Below, piece by piece: positions 31,278 through 40,722 of a stretch of DNA of 64,000 bases. The DNA is from Brevundimonas halotolerans (GTDB lineage: Bacteria; Pseudomonadota; Alphaproteobacteria; Caulobacterales; Caulobacteraceae). The DNA lies in NCBI RefSeq assembly GCF_003730275.1, contig NZ_QTTA01000021.1, positions 1 to 64,000 on the forward strand, written 5' to 3'. The notes below the pieces were generated by a model. It did no database searches. It was not told the origin of the DNA and saw only the letters and a list, made by a program, of their open reading frames with translations. Every line of letters starts with the position of its first letter. Position 1 is the first letter of the stretch. A program made the translations under genes and the position numbers.

Positions 31278-32222
31278 CTAACCCCACGGCCCGCGCGGGG
31301 CGGAGGGGGTGGCCGGCACGGTGGTGCCGGGCGCGGCACTGACCGGCGGGCGCGGATGCAGGGGCGTGGCGCCCGTGGAAACGGCCAGCGCCATCAGGGC
31401 CTTGATGCGGTTGCCGGTCGCCGGGTGGGTCGAGAACAGGCTGTCGGCCCCCTTGCCGGCCAGCGGATTGATGATGAACAGCTGGCCCGAGGCCGGATTG
31501 CGCTCGGCCACCGGATTGTGGATGCGACGGGCATAAGCCTCGATTTTTTCGAGAGCGGCGGCGAGGGCATGCGGGTCGCCGGCGATCCCGGCGCCGATAC
31601 GGTCGGCCTCGTACTCGCGGGTGCGGCTGATGGCCATCTGCACCAGACCGGCGGCCAGCGGGGCCAGCAGCATCAGGGCAATCGTGCCGATCAGACCGCC
31701 GGTGCGCTCGCGGTCGCCGCCAAAGAACAGGGCGAAATTGGCCAGCGCCGAAATGGCGCCCGCGACCGTGGCGGTGACCGTCATCACCAGGGTGTCGCGG
31801 TTCTTCACATGGGCCAGCTCATGGGCCATGACGCCGCGCACCTCATCCCGCGTCAGCAGGTCCAGCAGGCCCGAGGTGGCGCAGACGGCGGCGTTCTCCG
31901 GATTGCGGCCGGTGGCAAAGGCGTTGGGCTGGTCCGAAGGGATGATGGCCACCACCGGACGGGGCAGGCCGGCGCCTTCGGCCATCGCCAGCACATCGGC
32001 GACATAGGCGCGCACCACGGCATTGGGGTGGGTCTCATCGACCGGCTGGGCCTTGTAGAGCCGCATGACGATCTTGTCGGCGTTCCAGTAGCTGACCAGA
32101 TTGAGGGCCGCCGCCAGACCCAGGGCAATGACCATGCCCACGGCGCCGCCGATCAGATAGCCGATGCCGACGAACAGGGCCGTCAGGGCGGCCAGCAGGA
32201 TGAAGGTCTTGGCGTGGTTCAT
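31278..32222 (-). CDS. htpX: Membrane metalloprotease HtpX
   Basis: 314 aa inner-membrane zinc protease that degrades damaged membrane proteins. Two N-terminal membrane segments (~8-45), zinc motif HELAH at 134-138, two further membrane segments, and the downstream Glu in REYEADRIG. The Pro/Ala-rich C-terminal ~30 residues are a less-conserved tail. Divergent from the SdhAF4-like gene. Confidence 0.96.
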   Translation of the reverse strand: MNHAKTFILLAALTALFVGIGYLIGGAVGMVIALGLAAALNLVSYWNADKIVMRLYKAQPVDETHPNAVVRAYVADVLAMAEGAGLPRPVVAIIPSDQPNAFATGRNPENAAVCATSGLLDLLTRDEVRGVMAHELAHVKNRDTLVMTVTATVAGAISALANFALFFGGDRERTGGLIGTIALMLLAPLAAGLVQMAISRTREYEADRIGAGIAGDPHALAAALEKIEAYARRIHNPVAERNPASGQLFIINPLAGKGADSLFSTHPATGNRIKALMALAVSTGATPLHPRPPVSAAPGTTVPATPSAPRGPWG

Positions 32223-32330
32223 GACCGGACGGGAACTCTGACTGTTGGTCGGCGAGACGGACGGACTGGCCGTCGTGTCACCGGTCTCCTATGTGTCCTC
32301 AGCCCCGCCGCGCCTCAAGAGGACCCGCCT

Positions 32331-32576
32331 GTGACCGAAGCGCCCACCCCCACCGATGACGTGCCGGACGCCGTGGTCCACAACGCCGACCTTCCGGGGG
32401 CCACGCCGCACCGGCCCCTGACCGATCTGGAGCGCCGCGTGCTCGAGGAGGCCGCCGCCCGCAATGCCGAGGCCGATGCGGCCGGGCCCCCCTCGGACGA
32501 GGTCGGCGGCCCGCGCGGCCCCGAGCCGACCCGCTATGGCGACTGGGAGCGCAAGGGTCTGGCCGTCGACTTCTAG
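32331..32576 (+). CDS. DUF1674/SdhAF4-like succinate dehydrogenase assembly factor
   Basis: 81 aa. The C-terminus GPEPTRYGDWERKGLAVDF is the DUF1674 signature seen in SDHAF4, which assists flavinylated SdhA. The GTG start at 32331 has AAGAGGA (32317-32323) 7 nt upstream. Short, acidic N-terminus. The next gene, a secreted protein, starts about 110 bp later. Confidence 0.85.
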   Translation: MTEAPTPTDDVPDAVVHNADLPGATPHRPLTDLERRVLEEAAARNAEADAAGPPSDEVGGPRGPEPTRYGDWERKGLAVDF

Positions 32577-32688
32577 GTCATGCCCTGAGCGAATCCGTCG
32601 CCTCACGAGGGAAAAGCGAACGATCCGCCGGGCATGGCGTTAACGTTTCGTTCATCCCCGCCGCACCGGCGATTTCGAGGATAAGGCG

Positions 32689-33324
32689 ATGCCGACTCCG
32701 CGCTCCTTTCGCGCCCTGACCCCCCGCACTCTGGCACTGGGTGCCGGCCTTGCGGCCCTGACGCTGGCCGCTGCCACGCCCGCCGCGGCACAATACCGGG
32801 ATCAGTATCGCCCGCCGGCGCAGGCCTATGCCAGCTATGGCAGTTACGGCCAGTCCTATGGCCGGGCCGATACCCGGGTGGTCGTCACCTACGGCCAGCC
32901 CTCGCCCTATGACTATGGCTACAGCTATCCGCGCACCGGGGCTGCGGGTGCAGTCTATGAAGGCGAGACGCGGGTCTATGCCGCGACCGGGGCTGCGGCC
33001 ACCGGGCGGGGTAGCTACGGCTATGACGACTACGGATACGGTGGAGGCTATTACCAGTCGCCGCGTCCGCATGACGGCTATGCCTATCGCTACCGCCAGC
33101 GTCACGACAGCTATGGCCTTGGTCACGACCGGGATTACGACCGGGGCGGGCGCTATGGCTACAGCCGCTATCAGGGCTATCGCGACGAATACGGCTATCA
33201 GGACGACCGGCCCCGGTCCGACCACCGCCGTGATCGCTATGACGACCGCTATGACCGGAGGGACCGTCGCTATGACCGCCGGCGCGACTGCGACTGCTCC
33301 GACGTCTATATGTACGACCGCTAG
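32689..33324 (+). CDS. Secreted Tyr/Gly/Arg-rich protein
   Basis: 211 aa: signal peptide (ALGAGLAALTLAAATPAAAQ) then a low-complexity Tyr/Gly/Ser region (YASYGSYGQSYG, YDDYGYGGGYY) and an Arg/Asp/Tyr tail (DRYDDRYDRRDRRYDRRRD) ending CDCSDVYMYDR. The tail resembles that at 13432-13923. Likely disordered, possibly surface-associated; no family recognised. Its stop overlaps the pyrF stop at the convergent end by 4 bp. Confidence 0.72.
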   Translation: MPTPRSFRALTPRTLALGAGLAALTLAAATPAAAQYRDQYRPPAQAYASYGSYGQSYGRADTRVVVTYGQPSPYDYGYSYPRTGAAGAVYEGETRVYAATGAAATGRGSYGYDDYGYGGGYYQSPRPHDGYAYRYRQRHDSYGLGHDRDYDRGGRYGYSRYQGYRDEYGYQDDRPRSDHRRDRYDDRYDRRDRRYDRRRDCDCSDVYMYDR

Positions 33325-34043
33325 ACTTCGAGCATTTCGGCGGCAATCCGCGCCGCCGCCATCGATGGACTGTCTGCGGCCACCACCGGGCGCGCCACCA
33401 CCAGATGAGTGGCCCCGGCCCTGAGCGCGTCTGACGGGGTTGCCACCCGCTGCTGATCGCCCCTGTCGGCCCCGGCCGGCCTTACGCCCGGGGTGACGAT
33501 CAGGAAGTCCGGCCGGCCGGCCGCCTGTGCCAGCGCGCGCACCCGGGCGGCTTCGAGCGGGCTGGACACCACCCCGTCCATGCCCAGATCCAGCGCCTGA
33601 CGGACCCGCCGCTCGACCAGATCGGACGCCGACTGGCCGTAACCGATCTCGACCAGATCCGTGTCGGACAGGCTGGTCATGACGGTCACGCCCAGAAGTT
33701 TCGTCCCGGTGCCCGCCGCGTTCCGGCCCCGGATCGCGGCCGCCATCACCTGGGGCTCGGCATGGACGGTCAGCAGGTCGCAGCCGCCCTCGGCCACGGC
33801 GCGCGCCGCGCCCTCCACCTGGGCGCCGATGTCGTGAAGCTTCCAGTCCTGAAACACCGTCTTGCCGCGCGCCCGCAGTTTTTGGGCGAACGCGACGCCG
33901 CCCGGACGGGCCAGCAGGCTCAGCCCGACCTTATAGGCCAGAACCCCGTCGGCAATCCGGTCGACCAGTGCCCCGGCCGCCTCGACCGACGGCAGGTCCA
34001 GCCCGACGATCAAACGCGGATCGGCCAGAACGGGAGAGGTCAT
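33321..34043 (-). CDS. pyrF: Orotidine-5'-phosphate decarboxylase
   Basis: 240 aa, last step of UMP synthesis. Seen: GLDLPSVEAAG, the catalytic DWKLHDIG (D-x-K-x-x-D), and the phosphate-binding VTPGVRPAGADRGDQ. Full length. Upstream gap to marC's divergent start ~95 bp. Confidence 0.95.
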   Translation of the reverse strand: MTSPVLADPRLIVGLDLPSVEAAGALVDRIADGVLAYKVGLSLLARPGGVAFAQKLRARGKTVFQDWKLHDIGAQVEGAARAVAEGGCDLLTVHAEPQVMAAAIRGRNAAGTGTKLLGVTVMTSLSDTDLVEIGYGQSASDLVERRVRQALDLGMDGVVSSPLEAARVRALAQAAGRPDFLIVTPGVRPAGADRGDQQRVATPSDALRAGATHLVVARPVVAADSPSMAAARIAAEMLEV

Positions 34044-34138
34044 CGACGGGCTCCTTGCAAGCGGCTATGGGGAGGACATGGGTGCGCCGTGGCGCGCCAC
34101 ACCATCACCGGACGGATTTACACAGGGGACTTTCAGCC

Positions 34139-34837
34139 ATGGGCGCGGTCGATCTTGGCGTCAACCTGTTCGTAGCCCTGTTCGCCCTGGTCGATCCGAT
34201 CGGCAACATCCCGATTTTCGCGGCGGCCACAGCGGGGGCGACCCTCAGCCAGCGGATGTCGGTGTCGGCGCTGATCTGCCTGTTCATCGTCGCCTTTCTG
34301 GTCTTCTTCTTTTTCACCGGTCTGGCGCTGCTGGAGTTTTTCGGCATTTCGCTGGCGGCCTTCAGGATCGCCGGCGGCATTCTGCTGCTGCTGCTCGGCC
34401 TCGACATGGCGCGCGAGGACTTCCTCAAGATCTTTGCCGATGCCGATTCCCAGTCTGATCTGGCCGATGTGCGGGGTTATGCCCGGCGACGCTTCCAGCG
34501 GCTGATCGTGCCGTTCGCCATGCCGCTGCTGATCGGCCCGGGCGCCATTTCCACCATCATCATCCAGGCGGGTGAGGCGACCAAGATCGGCCCGTCCGGT
34601 CAGGTCGCAGGCGTGGCCGCCATCGTCGCCGCCGGTCTGGCCACCTTCATCTGTTTCGCCATGACCGGGCCGATCAGCCGCCTGCTGGGCGAAGTCGGCA
34701 TGGCCATTGTTGTGCGGGTTCTGGGCCTGATCCTGTGCGCCCTGGCCATTCAGTTCATCCTGGCGGGCCTCGGCGAGGCCATCCCCGGCATGTTCTCGGG
34801 CGCCGTGACCGCGCCCTACCCGGCCGGCGGGCACTGA
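34139..34837 (+). CDS. MarC-family integral membrane protein
   Basis: 232 aa with about six hydrophobic segments and the MarC N-terminal signature FVALFALVDPIGNIPIFAA. The family was once linked to multiple-antibiotic resistance but its function is undefined. The ATG at 34139 is chosen; the frame is open upstream 57 codons without membrane signature. Confidence 0.9.
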   Translation: MGAVDLGVNLFVALFALVDPIGNIPIFAAATAGATLSQRMSVSALICLFIVAFLVFFFFTGLALLEFFGISLAAFRIAGGILLLLLGLDMAREDFLKIFADADSQSDLADVRGYARRRFQRLIVPFAMPLLIGPGAISTIIIQAGEATKIGPSGQVAGVAAIVAAGLATFICFAMTGPISRLLGEVGMAIVVRVLGLILCALAIQFILAGLGEAIPGMFSGAVTAPYPAGGH

Positions 34838-34851
34838 CAGAGGCGTGAATA

Positions 34852-34930
34852 GTGAGTGGTGAGTCGTGAGTAGTGGGGCCTCCGCCTGCTCAGCCGGCCC
34901 TGCTCACCAATCACTGCTCACTACTCACCC
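34852..34930. repeat. Heptad palindrome between convergent marC and SDR genes
   Basis: Left arm of 7-bp units AGTGAGT, GGTGAGT, CGTGAGT (34852-34878); right arm the inverse CTCACCAATCACTGCTCACTACTCACC pattern (34904-34930). Same family as 11185-11296. Located in the 98-bp gap between stops, so it may also act as a bidirectional transcript end. Confidence 0.72.
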
Positions 34931-34935
34931 TTCGC

Positions 34936-35736
34936 TCAGATCCGCTTCAGCCGTTTCGCGTGACCGCCGACCATGGACAGGGCCATGCCGTCGGGCAGGT
35001 GTTTGGCGAGGCCCGCCATGAGATTGTTCATGACGCCCGGGGTCACCTGAGGGCGGTTGGCCTCGCAGGCGCGCCAGCCGACCCGGGCCACATGGTCCGC
35101 AGTCTGCCACATCCATGAGGGATAGGCCGAGGACACCTCCTCGCGGGTGCCGTTGACGTCGTGAAACTCGGTCAGCGTATAGCCGGGACACAGCGCGGTG
35201 ACGTGCACCCCCGTGCCACGCATCTCCAGCCACAGACCCTGTGAGGCCTTGATCATGAAGCTCTTGATCGGGCCGTACAGGGTGTCGCCGCCGGTTGCGG
35301 GCATGCGCCCGGCCAGGGAGGCGACATTCAGCACCCGGCCGAAGCTCCGCTCGACCATGCCCGGAACCAGCGCCCGACTGAGCTGAACCGGCACGGTCAG
35401 CATGACGCGGATCATGGCCTGCTGATCTTCGGGCGGGGTTTTCAGAAATCCCTCGGTGCGGCTGAAGCCGGCATTGTTGATCAGGCCGTCGACCGTCAGC
35501 CCCTGCGCCTGAATATCGGCCGCCAGCTGGTCGGCCGCGCCCTCGACCCCCAGATCGGCGAGGATGACGCGGGCGTCGCAGCTATGGGCCGCGCTCAGCT
35601 CGGCCGCCAGCGCATCGAGGGGCGCCTTGCGACGCGCCGTCAGGATCAGGTCCCAGCCCTCGGCGGCATAGACGGTGGCCAGCGCCCGGCCGATGCCGGC
35701 CGAAGCGCCGGTGACCAGCACCCGCCTGCGGGTCAT
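34936..35736 (-). CDS. Short-chain dehydrogenase/reductase
   Basis: 266 aa SDR. Rossmann GASAGIGRA near residue 10, NNAG in LINNAGFSRTEG, catalytic Ser/Tyr/Lys as VASLAG...YGPIKSF. NAD(P)-dependent; substrate unknown. Its start overlaps the Rrf2 stop by 4 bp (ATGA), so the two are co-translated. Confidence 0.9.
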   Translation of the reverse strand: MTRRRVLVTGASAGIGRALATVYAAEGWDLILTARRKAPLDALAAELSAAHSCDARVILADLGVEGAADQLAADIQAQGLTVDGLINNAGFSRTEGFLKTPPEDQQAMIRVMLTVPVQLSRALVPGMVERSFGRVLNVASLAGRMPATGGDTLYGPIKSFMIKASQGLWLEMRGTGVHVTALCPGYTLTEFHDVNGTREEVSSAYPSWMWQTADHVARVGWRACEANRPQVTPGVMNNLMAGLAKHLPDGMALSMVGGHAKRLKRI

Positions 35737-36197
35737 TTGCCGGCTGCGACCGGCAGGGCGAAACCGGCCAGGGAGGGCGGGTTGTCGGCCAGAAGGTCGG
35801 CGATGGTGATACGCGACAGGGCCTCGCCCGCCGCCCGGTCTGCGGCGATCAGCGCCCGGGCGACCTGTCGGGGGATATGTTCGCCGACCGGACAGCCCTT
35901 GGCCCCGGCAGGCGGCGAGCCCAGATGGGCGCAGCCGTGTACCGCCTTCAGCACCTCGTCCAGACGAATGGTCTCGGGACGGCGCAGCAGCCAGGCCCCG
36001 CCGCTGGCCCCCGAGCGCGTCTCGATCAGGCCGGCGCGCGCCAGAAGGCCGGTCACGCGGCGGATCACCACGGGGTTGGTGGGCACCGAGGCGGCCAGAA
36101 TGGCGCTTGGCACCGCCTGCGCAGGTCCATAGGCGCCCTTGTGGGCCAGGTAAGCCAGGGCGTGGGCCGCGACGGGGAATCTTTGACTGTCGGACAT
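35733..36197 (-). CDS. Rrf2-family transcriptional regulator
   Basis: 154 aa. Winged-helix N-terminus (AVPSAILAASVPTNPVVIRRVTGLLARAGLIETRSGASGGAWL) typical of Rrf2. Only two cysteines (GCAHLG...KGCPVGEH), one fewer than NsrR/IscR-type iron-sulfur members, so a 2Fe-2S cluster is uncertain. Probably controls the overlapping SDR gene. Confidence 0.9.
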   Translation of the reverse strand: MSDSQRFPVAAHALAYLAHKGAYGPAQAVPSAILAASVPTNPVVIRRVTGLLARAGLIETRSGASGGAWLLRRPETIRLDEVLKAVHGCAHLGSPPAGAKGCPVGEHIPRQVARALIAADRAAGEALSRITIADLLADNPPSLAGFALPVAAGK

Positions 36198-36363
36198 GGG
36201 TTTCGGGTTCCGTATGCGGACTTAGGCGTTTGTCGCAAGAATCACAAACGCACGCGCGCACGGTGCGGTGCAGGGGGCCACGATTGAACCGTCCGACGAA
36301 AGGGTCTAAAGCCCCGCGGCTTCATGGAAGGGTCCGTCCTCCCACGGCACCCGGAGACCAGGC

Positions 36364-38346
36364 ATGACCGGGGATACCCCCAGGCCCGACGCATCGCCCC
36401 CGGGTGACGCGTCCGGCCCCGCAGCGCCTCAGGCTACATCCGATACGACCGCGCCCGGAAACGGGCACGGCAGTCACGGACTGGCGGCCAAGGGCAAGCT
36501 GGGTCTGGTCATCGGGGCCATCGGTGTGGTGTTCGGCGACATCGGCACCAGCCCGCTCTACGCCATGCGTGAAGCTCTCAGTCACAGCCGCTCGGGCGGC
36601 GAGGCCGAACTGGCGGTGCTGGGAACGGTCTCGCTGGTGTTCTGGGCGCTGATCCTCGTGGTGACGGTCAAATACGTCGTCTTCCTGATGCGTGCCGACA
36701 ACAAGGGCGAGGGCGGCAGTCTGGCGCTGATGGCGCTGGCCCAGCATGCGATCGGCAAGCGATCGGCGCTGGTGTTCTTCCTCGGCATCTGCGGCGCGGC
36801 CATGTTCTATGGCGATGGCGTGCTGACGCCTGCGGTCTCCGTGCTCTCCGCCGTCGAAGGTCTGGGCCAGGCCCCCGGCATCGGCCGCAATCTGATGCCC
36901 TTCGTCGTGCCCATCGCGGCCGGCATTCTGGTCAGCCTGTTCATGGTGCAGTCGCGCGGCACGGCCAGCATGGCCCGCGCCTTTGGCCCGATCACCACCG
37001 TCTGGTTCCTGATTCTGGCCAGCCTCGGCGTGTTTCACATCTTCGACGATCTTTCGATCCTGAGGGCGCTATCCCCCCACTACGGGGTGATGTTCCTGAT
37101 CGACAACGGCGTGCTGGGCTTCATCCTGCTGGGCAGCGTCTTTCTGGCCGTCACCGGCGCCGAGGCGCTCTACACCGACATGGGCCATTTCGGTAAGGCG
37201 CCGATCCGCGCCGGCTGGCTGTGGTTCGTCCTGCCGTGTCTGATGCTCAACTATCTGGGTCAGGGCGCGCTGGTGCTCAGCGATCGTTCCGCCGCCGCCA
37301 ACCCCTTCTGGGAGATGATCCCCCAGCCGATCTACTGGCCCGTGCTGATCATGGCGACGCTCGCCACCATCATCGCCAGTCAGGCGGTCATTACCGGGGC
37401 CTTCTCCCTGACGCAGCAAGCCGTGCAACTGGGCCTGCTGCCCCGCATCAGCATCCTGCAGACCAGCGAGACCCAGGCCGGCCAGATCTACATCCCCGCC
37501 ATCAACGGGATCATGCTGGTCGGCGTGTTGCTGCTGCTGGTCATGTTCCCGACCTCGTCGCAGCTGGCCGGGGCCTATGGTGTCTCGGTGACCGGGGCCA
37601 TGCTGGTCGACAGCCTGCTGGCCTGGTTCATCGTCAGACGTCTGTGGAAGTGGAGCCTGCCGCTCAGCATTGCGGCCATCACCCCTTTCCTGATCATCGA
37701 TATAGGTTTCTTTGGCTCCAACCTGATGAAGGTCCCCGACGGAGCCTGGGCGCCGTTGCTGATGGGCGCCGGTATCGTTCTGATCATGTGGACCTGGGTG
37801 CGCGGCACGCAGATCCTGACCGCCAAGACTCGGCGCGACAGCCTGCCCCTGTCCGACCTGGTCGACATGCTGTCGGCGCGGCCGCCGCACCGCACGGCGG
37901 GCACGGCCATCTTCCTGACCTCGGACCCCGGGGTCGCCCCGGTCGCCCTGATGCACAATCTGAAGCACAACAAGGTGCTGCACGAGAAGAACATCATCCT
38001 GACGGTCAAGACCGTCGATCAGCCCCGCGTGCGCGACGACAACCGCATCGCAATCGAGCCGATCAACGACGACTTCAAACGTGTGGTGCTGTCCTATGGC
38101 TTCATGGAACAGCCCAATGTGCCCAAGGCGCTGGGTCTGTGCCGCAAACAGGGGCTGAAGTTCGACATCATGTCGACCAGCTTCTTCCTCGGCCGCCGGT
38201 CGGTGGTGCCCTCTTCGACCCAGGGCATGCCCCTGTGGCAGGATCGGCTCTATATCTTCCTGATGCGCAACGCGGCCAATCCGACCGACTTCTTCCATAT
38301 CCCGCCCGGCCGCGTGGTCGAGCTGGGCACCCAGGTGTCGGTCTAG
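36364..38346 (+). CDS. kup: KUP-family potassium uptake protein
   Basis: 660 aa. About 12 transmembrane segments with GVVFGDIGTSPLYA near residue 57 and a cytosolic C-terminal domain (~480-660). K+/H+ symport at the inner membrane. GGAG 7 nt before ATG. A hydrophilic Pro/Ala-rich leader of ~40 residues precedes the first helix. Followed 1 bp later by rsmB. Confidence 0.95.
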   Translation: MTGDTPRPDASPPGDASGPAAPQATSDTTAPGNGHGSHGLAAKGKLGLVIGAIGVVFGDIGTSPLYAMREALSHSRSGGEAELAVLGTVSLVFWALILVVTVKYVVFLMRADNKGEGGSLALMALAQHAIGKRSALVFFLGICGAAMFYGDGVLTPAVSVLSAVEGLGQAPGIGRNLMPFVVPIAAGILVSLFMVQSRGTASMARAFGPITTVWFLILASLGVFHIFDDLSILRALSPHYGVMFLIDNGVLGFILLGSVFLAVTGAEALYTDMGHFGKAPIRAGWLWFVLPCLMLNYLGQGALVLSDRSAAANPFWEMIPQPIYWPVLIMATLATIIASQAVITGAFSLTQQAVQLGLLPRISILQTSETQAGQIYIPAINGIMLVGVLLLLVMFPTSSQLAGAYGVSVTGAMLVDSLLAWFIVRRLWKWSLPLSIAAITPFLIIDIGFFGSNLMKVPDGAWAPLLMGAGIVLIMWTWVRGTQILTAKTRRDSLPLSDLVDMLSARPPHRTAGTAIFLTSDPGVAPVALMHNLKHNKVLHEKNIILTVKTVDQPRVRDDNRIAIEPINDDFKRVVLSYGFMEQPNVPKALGLCRKQGLKFDIMSTSFFLGRRSVVPSSTQGMPLWQDRLYIFLMRNAANPTDFFHIPPGRVVELGTQVSV

Positions 38347-38347
38347 G

Positions 38348-39631
38348 ATGACGGAGGATCCCGGAATCCAGGCGCGTCATGCCGCCGGTCTGCTGCTGAA
38401 CGCCGCGCTGGAGCGGCGCAATGGCCTCGACGAGGCCCTGTCGAAGCCGCCGGTCTCAAGTCTTGAGCCGCAGGACCGCGCCTTTGCCCGGGCGGTGGCC
38501 ATGGCCGCCCTCCGACGTCTGGGTGAGATCGACGCCATCCTCGATGCGCGGCTGAAGCGGTCGCCTCCGCCCGCTGTCCGCACCCTGATGCGCACCGCCC
38601 TGGCCCAGACCCTGACGCTGAAGACGCCCGCCTTTGCCGCCGTCTCCAGCGCCGTCAAACTGGCCGAGCGCGATCCGGCCACCCGGCCCTACAAGGCGCT
38701 GATCAATGCCGTACTGCGCGGGATCGACCGCGACGGCACCGGGCCCACCGATCCGGTGGCCAACTTTCCCGACTGGCTGACCGCCCGCTGGCGACAGACT
38801 TACGGCGGGGCCGCGCTGCAGGCCATGGCCCGGGCCGCCAGCCTGGAGCCGCCCACCGACCTCAGCCTCAAGCCCGGCGCAGATGCCGAGGCCCTGGCTG
38901 AAGTTCTTGAGGCCCGCATTCTCGCCCCCGACACCCTGCGCACCGACCGCCGGGGCGATCTGCGGGACTGGACAGGCTTCGAGGACGGCATCTGGTGGGT
39001 GCAGGACGCCGCCGCCGCCGTGCCCGCCCGCCTGCTGCAGGTGCGCCCCGACCACAGCGTGCTCGACCTGTGCGCGGCTCCCGGCGGCAAGACGCTGCAA
39101 CTGGCGGCCACCGGCGCGACCGTCACGGCGCTGGACCGCTCCGACAAGCGGCTGGATCGCCTGCGGGACAATCTGAAACGGATGGGTCTGTCGGCCGAGG
39201 TCATCGCCTCGCCCGCCGAGGACTGGACCGATCCGCGCCAGTTCGACCGGGTGCTGCTGGATGCGCCCTGTTCGGCGACCGGCACCTTCCGCCGCAATCC
39301 CGAGGCCCTGCGCGCCACCCGGCCCGCCGATATCGGCAATCTGGCCGATGTGCAGCACCGGCTGCTGGATGCGGCAGCCGCCCGGGTCGTCCCCGGCGGG
39401 CGGCTGGTCTATTGCACCTGTTCGCTGGAGCGTGAGGAGGGTGAGACCCAGGTCACGGCCTTCCTGCGCCGCAATGTGGCGTTTCGCACCGTGCCGGCCG
39501 ATCCGGCGGCGGTGGGCGCCCCGGTTGAGGCCCTGACGTCCGAGGGCTGGCTGCGCATCCTGCCCGGTCAGTGGGCCGACCGGGGCGGGCTGGACGGCTT
39601 CTTCATCGCCGCGCTGGAACGCGTGGACTAA
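38348..39631 (+). CDS. rsmB: 16S rRNA m5C methyltransferase (RsmB/NOP2 family)
   Basis: 427 aa. N-terminal NusB-like domain (ERRNGLDEALS...), then SAM-binding LDLCAAPGGKT, motif IV DAPCSATGTFRRNPE and catalytic Cys in YCTCSLEREEGE. Methylates a cytosine of 16S rRNA (C967 in E. coli). Starts 1 bp after kup's stop; its stop overlaps the adenosine kinase stop by 4 bp at the convergent end. Confidence 0.93.
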   Translation: MTEDPGIQARHAAGLLLNAALERRNGLDEALSKPPVSSLEPQDRAFARAVAMAALRRLGEIDAILDARLKRSPPPAVRTLMRTALAQTLTLKTPAFAAVSSAVKLAERDPATRPYKALINAVLRGIDRDGTGPTDPVANFPDWLTARWRQTYGGAALQAMARAASLEPPTDLSLKPGADAEALAEVLEARILAPDTLRTDRRGDLRDWTGFEDGIWWVQDAAAAVPARLLQVRPDHSVLDLCAAPGGKTLQLAATGATVTALDRSDKRLDRLRDNLKRMGLSAEVIASPAEDWTDPRQFDRVLLDAPCSATGTFRRNPEALRATRPADIGNLADVQHRLLDAAAARVVPGGRLVYCTCSLEREEGETQVTAFLRRNVAFRTVPADPAAVGAPVEALTSEGWLRILPGQWADRGGLDGFFIAALERVD

Positions 39632-40632
39632 AGGCGGATACCGGCGGCCTCGGCCAGATCCTTCAGCGAGGTCATGGGGCGCGGGCCCCAGTGCGAGATG
39701 ACCTCGGCGGCGGCAATGGCGCCCAGACGCCCGCAGGTCTCCAGCGGCAGGCCGCGCGCCAGACCGAACAGCACACCGGCGGCATATTGGTCGCCTGCGC
39801 CGGTCGTATCGACGACCTTGCCGACCGGCTCGGCGGCGATGTCGGCCCGCTCGTCGCCGCGCACCAGCACCGAGCCCTTCGGCCCGTGGGTCACGGCCAC
39901 GACCTCGACCTTTTCAGCCAGGGCGCGCGTGGCCGCCTCGACGTCATCGGTCTCGAACAGGGCGCAGGCCTCGGCCTCATTGGCAAAGACGATGTCGGTC
40001 GAGCCGTCGAGGAAGGCCAGCAGCTCGCTGCGCCAGCGGGCCACGACGAAGGTGTCCGACAGGGTGATGGCGACCTTGCGGCCCGCCTTGTGCGCCGCCT
40101 CGGCTGCCGCCTCGAAGGCTGCGCGGGCCGGGGCCGGGTCGAACAGATAGCCTTCCAGATAGACGATGGCGCTATCGGCGACCTGCGCCAGATCGACGTC
40201 TTCGGGCGCCAGCTGGTTGGCGGCACCCAAGAAGGTGCACATGGTGCGTTGGCCATCCGGCGTGACATTGATCAGGCAGCGGCCCGTGCCCTGCCCCCCG
40301 GTCAGCACCGGCGTATCGAAGGTCACCCCCGCCGCGCGGATGTCGTGGGCGAAGACCCCGCCCAGCTGGTCGTCGGCGACCTTGCCGATATAGGCCGCGC
40401 GTCCGCCCAGGCTGCCGATGCCGGCCACCGTGTTGCCCGCCGATCCGCCCGAGGCCTCGACCCCGGCCGCCATGGCGTCATAGAGGGTGGCGCTTTCGGT
40501 CTCATCGACCAGCCGCATGGAGCCGGGCTCCAGCCCCTTGTCGCTCAGGAATTCGGGGGTGCACGGGCTCAGCACATCGACGATGGCATTGCCGACAGCG
40601 CAGACGTCGTGGGTGGGGACGGAATGGGTCAT
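39628..40632 (-). CDS. PfkB-family adenosine kinase
   Basis: 334 aa ribokinase fold. N-terminal GGSAGNTVAGIGSLGG and C-terminal DTTGAGDQYAAG with the catalytic Asp. The family in alphaproteobacteria is annotated as adenosine kinase; inosine or another nucleoside is possible. Monocistronic, convergent with rsmB. Confidence 0.9.
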   Translation of the reverse strand: MTHSVPTHDVCAVGNAIVDVLSPCTPEFLSDKGLEPGSMRLVDETESATLYDAMAAGVEASGGSAGNTVAGIGSLGGRAAYIGKVADDQLGGVFAHDIRAAGVTFDTPVLTGGQGTGRCLINVTPDGQRTMCTFLGAANQLAPEDVDLAQVADSAIVYLEGYLFDPAPARAAFEAAAEAAHKAGRKVAITLSDTFVVARWRSELLAFLDGSTDIVFANEAEACALFETDDVEAATRALAEKVEVVAVTHGPKGSVLVRGDERADIAAEPVGKVVDTTGAGDQYAAGVLFGLARGLPLETCGRLGAIAAAEVISHWGPRPMTSLKDLAEAAGIRL

Positions 40633-40722
40633 GGGCGCCGCTTAGCCCGCCCCACCGCAGATGGCCAGTGGGGGCGCCGGAAGGCGGCTTTTCCGCGCCG
40701 CATTTTCCGCTAAGAGGCGCCC

